NCBI RefSeq assembly: GCF_034702125.1
Contig: NC_085868.1
Location: 25,804,776-25,868,775 of the forward strand
Length of the DNA stretch: 64,000 nucleotides
Direction of reading: 5' to 3'
Source: Engraulis encrasicolus
Lineage: Eukaryota > Chordata > Actinopteri > Clupeiformes > Engraulidae
Of this stretch, positions 63,463 to 64,000 are shown piece by piece. The notes beneath the pieces were generated by a model. That model ran no database searches, was not told the DNA's origin, and saw only the letters and a list, made by a program, of their open reading frames with translations. Each line of letters begins with the position of its first letter. Position 1 is the first letter of the stretch. Made by a program: the position numbers and the translations under genes.

Positions 63463-64000
63463 GTCAGTCAAGGTCAAGGTCAAGGTCAAGGTAAACTTAA
63501 TTATCCCTCAGGGGGAAACTCAAGTGGTCAACATTTCACATCTCCTCAAGACATACTACAACACATAGACCGTAGACGCAGTCAGTTGCCCAGTGATTCA
63601 CAACCTTTTTGGGACTCCATTTTTACACCCCAAATTTCTGGTGACCCCATGCACATATTTTCTTTCTGCTACAATAAAAAGTGTGAATTGTTCAGCGTGT
63701 CTCAAATGGTGCACTTGTGCATTTTGGGCAGTATGCTTCAGTGCGCAGAGCACCCGTGCTAAAAAAATCAGTGCACTGAAAGCTCTGAAACAGCACAACG
63801 TTACTGGTACAAACATTCCCACAACACTACACACTAAGGCTGGCAGTATGCTTGCTGTAAGATACACGAGCGCGTGAACAATTCGTTCATGAACACGTTA
63901 ACTTGCGCAATTCATGTCAATTTTACGCGTGTTCGATACTGCAACCAAACAAGTGTGTTAGGTGCAATATCTTCAAACTCGCTTGGGGCGATCGCAAGAA
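63463..64000. other. adgrg7: adgrg7 intron with short LINE 3' tail
   Basis: A (CAAGGT)n run at 63470-63490 followed by AATTATCCCTCAGGGGGAAACT looks like the 3' tail of a LINE on the - strand. The remainder has no recognisable feature, and no exon matching the receptor tail was found. Confidence 0.5.

Overview
The window is nuclear DNA of a ray-finned (teleost) fish. This is inferred from spliced vertebrate genes with GT-AG introns, fish-type tRNA-derived SINEs, many short hAT-like elements with 8-bp target duplications, and long (TG)n, (GA)n and (CA)n microsatellites. I cannot name the species. All genes lie on the + strand: col8a1 (collagen VIII alpha 1), jagn1 (jagunal homolog 1), a 5'-truncated second col8a1 end, a second jagn1, and adgrg7 (adhesion GPCR G7, formerly GPR128), whose last part runs off the window.

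Layout. 1-12.3 kb is non-coding sequence upstream of, or within a 5' intron of, col8a1; it holds repeats and no gene I can support. The two col8a1 coding exons (12338-12653 and 18378-20287) join to 741 codons plus stop: signal peptide, NC2 with a GKGIPM repeat, Gly-X-Y helix and C1q trimerisation domain. 19463-37920 and 37921-47748 are two copies of one segment that runs from the middle of the col8a1 helix exon, through its 3' UTR, to just past jagn1. Each copy has a two-exon jagn1. Copy B encodes a standard 183-residue protein; copy A has lost one conserved Tyr codon and has an Ala-to-Asp change. About 47.9-51 kb is intergenic. 51001-63462 carries 15 exons of adgrg7: Thr/Pro-rich stalk, EGF-like module, GAIN/GPS region and seven-helix segment through TM7.

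Copy A is about 18.5 kb and copy B about 9.8 kb. Nearly all of the difference is mobile DNA with a matching empty site in the other copy. Copy A gained several hAT-like elements, a piggyBac-like element, a SINE, a 4-kb foldback transposon containing a nested hAT, a 607-bp TIR element, and two nearly identical 548-bp elements of unknown class. Copy B gained a 1.1-kb element with ~60-bp TIRs and one hAT. Elsewhere the copies look only a few percent or less different by eye (three differences, all silent, in 825 bp of col8a1). This fits either a young tandem duplication or two haplotypes of one locus assembled in series; sequence alone cannot decide.

Most notable: the duplication/haplotig question and its clean junction inside a collagen codon; the jagn1 intron minisatellite that has copied the real 3' splice site and first exon codons into decoy acceptors; the paired 548-bp elements, one of them 19 nt from a jagn1 splice acceptor; and the foldback element with a DDE-like transposase. 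No viral genes, CRISPR arrays or bacterial-type systems were seen.
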